A stretch of 64,000 nucleotides of DNA from Methanomicrobiales archaeon HGW-Methanomicrobiales-1 (lineage in GTDB: Archaea; Halobacteriota; Methanomicrobia; Methanomicrobiales; Methanospirillaceae), in the NCBI GenBank assembly GCA_002839675.1, contig PGYM01000001.1, forward strand, positions 858,683 to 922,682, read 5' to 3'. How positions within the stretch are numbered: the first letter of the stretch is position 1; the number at the start of each line of letters is the position of its first letter. The position numbers and the translations under genes are program-made. Under the pieces are notes generated by a model. It saw nothing but the letters and a program-made list of their open reading frames with translations. It had not been told where the DNA came from and did not search any database. Below are positions 63,194 through 64,000 of the stretch, in pieces.

Positions 63194-63870
63194 ATCTCAC
63201 TCCAGCCAAGGGGTGGAGCGAGCATAATTTTGTCCCCGGGATTGCTACGGGACGCAGATTTCATCGAGTTGGAAAGCCACTGGAAAAATTCCCGGAACTT
63301 TAAGCCCTGGAGCTTGACCGGATCCCGGACCGAGATCTGTTTTAAGACCTTCATATCCGCTTTGTTAACGCCGATGGCAAAGAAGGCAAAGGATTTTGCA
63401 TTCTCGCCTTCGCGAACCAGGGAGGCAGCGCTCTGCCACTCGTCGGTCGGGGCGCCGTCCGTGATTAAGAATATCCAGGGCCGGTAGAACGAGATGCCGT
63501 TTGCCCGGTACTGTTCTTTCCGGGTCTTGATGAGGTCGATGCCTTTCCGGATTGCTTCTCCCATGGGCGTATCGCCTTCAGCCTTGAGTTCGGGATCAAA
63601 GAAACATTCGGCAGTATTGAACTCGGAGATGAGCCTGACCGGACCGAATGAAAGCAGCGCGACTTCAACTCTTTTTATTGCGAGCGAGTCGTTCTGCAGT
63701 TCATTGTAAAAATCACGGATACCGGCATTGAGTTCGGCGATGGGCTGGCCCGCCATCGATCCCGAGGTATCGAGCAATAAAAGGCAGGGGCACCGTGGCT
63801 CCGGATTTTCTGCAAAGGTCACCGCACCGAGCGGTTGCTGGTCGGGGAGTAAATCAAGATCGTTGCTCAT
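63190..63870 (-). CDS. vWA-domain protein (TerY/YegL type)
   Basis: A 226-residue protein made mainly of one von Willebrand factor A domain. The MIDAS metal site is intact: DTSGSM near 34-39, Thr in GDTPMGEAI near 99 and Asp in [12 protein letters not shown] near 134-145. Its architecture and neighbours match TerY and YegL. GGTGA lies six bases before the ATG, and TATA-like sequences occur at 63913-63950. It probably acts as a metal-dependent adaptor for the kinase-phosphatase pair. It is the first gene of the unit. No function can be assigned to 63951-64000. Confidence 0.9.
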   Translation of the reverse strand: MSNDLDLLPDQQPLGAVTFAENPEPRCPCLLLLDTSGSMAGQPIAELNAGIRDFYNELQNDSLAIKRVEVALLSFGPVRLISEFNTAECFFDPELKAEGDTPMGEAIRKGIDLIKTRKEQYRANGISFYRPWIFLITDGAPTDEWQSAASLVREGENAKSFAFFAIGVNKADMKVLKQISVRDPVKLQGLKFREFFQWLSNSMKSASRSNPGDKIMLAPPLGWSEI

Positions 63871-64000
63871 GATATTTCACCGTAAAATGTCGGTAGTAAA
63901 CTATCGGCTCTCTATAATACTTAGCGTTCTTTTGTTTTAAATTAAATTTTTTCTGCATGGAGAAAAAGATGCAGTGATCAGATTATCCGTACACAACCTT

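Overview
The window looks like a piece of a methanogenic archaeon of the Methanomicrobiales (Methanoregula-like). The genus is an inference. The supporting signs are HypD, a CbiMNQO cobalt importer with a CbiA/CfbB-type amidase, an archaeal Trm-G10 tRNA methyltransferase, a COG1361 surface protein paired with an HAE3-type RND permease, a C-terminally anchored surface protein, archaeal box A promoters (TTTATATA-like) and GGTGA/GGAGG ribosome sites. The dnaK-dnaJ-grpE set is of bacterial type, as is common in mesophilic methanogens.

Layout. (1) 1-9.6 kb, minus strand: a surface-glycan operon. It holds a tandem-GT2 glycosyltransferase, a WbpG/WbuX-type N-acetyl sugar amidotransferase with dedicated HisH- and HisF-like partners, three GT4 glycosyltransferases and a large membrane protein cut by the window start. 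The distal part (1-5.2 kb) is visibly AT-rich and looks imported. (2) 10-17.7 kb: an anchored surface protein, a structured intergenic element, hypD, an MscS channel, a TIM-barrel isomerase-like protein, tRNA-Thr(GGT), a lipoprotein and a PLP aminotransferase. (3) 17.9-30.9 kb: one 13-kb gene for a 4349-residue protein made almost only of tetratricopeptide repeats (127 full units plus one partial), facing a small membrane-anchored TPR protein. (4) 31.7-40.8 kb: housekeeping genes (trm-G10, dnaJ-dnaK-grpE, purH, a DUF4013-like membrane protein, ilvD). (5) 40.9-45.3 kb: the cobalt operon cbiMNQO-cbiA with a palindromic operator candidate. (6) 45.4-51.5 kb: RND permease, COG1361 protein, a divergent HTH-PAS regulator and a lipoprotein. 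(7) 51.6-58.8 kb: tRNA-Arg(GCG), an ECF transporter (S, fused double ATPase, T), malic enzyme, a thioredoxin/DUF2769 pair, a 26-bp tandem repeat array and an aldehyde dehydrogenase. (8) 58.8-64 kb: an accessory locus with a tandem GIY-YIG protein between two inverted copies of a structured element, followed upstream by a vWA-PP2C-kinase triad of the TerY-P/YegLKI type whose kinase carries membrane segments and a helix-hairpin-helix domain.

How genes work together. WbpG-like plus HisH/HisF-like proteins should convert an N-acetyl group of a nucleotide sugar to an acetamidino group for the glycan built by the neighbouring transferases. CbiMNQO imports cobalt (cobamides are essential in methanogenesis) and the amidase acts on a tetrapyrrole. 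The kinase, phosphatase and vWA protein form one translationally coupled signalling unit.

The strongest candidates for something undescribed are the giant TPR protein, with an internal eight-TPR duplication, and the kinase/PP2C/vWA plus tandem GIY-YIG locus bounded by inverted structured repeats. No CRISPR array, transposase or rRNA was seen.
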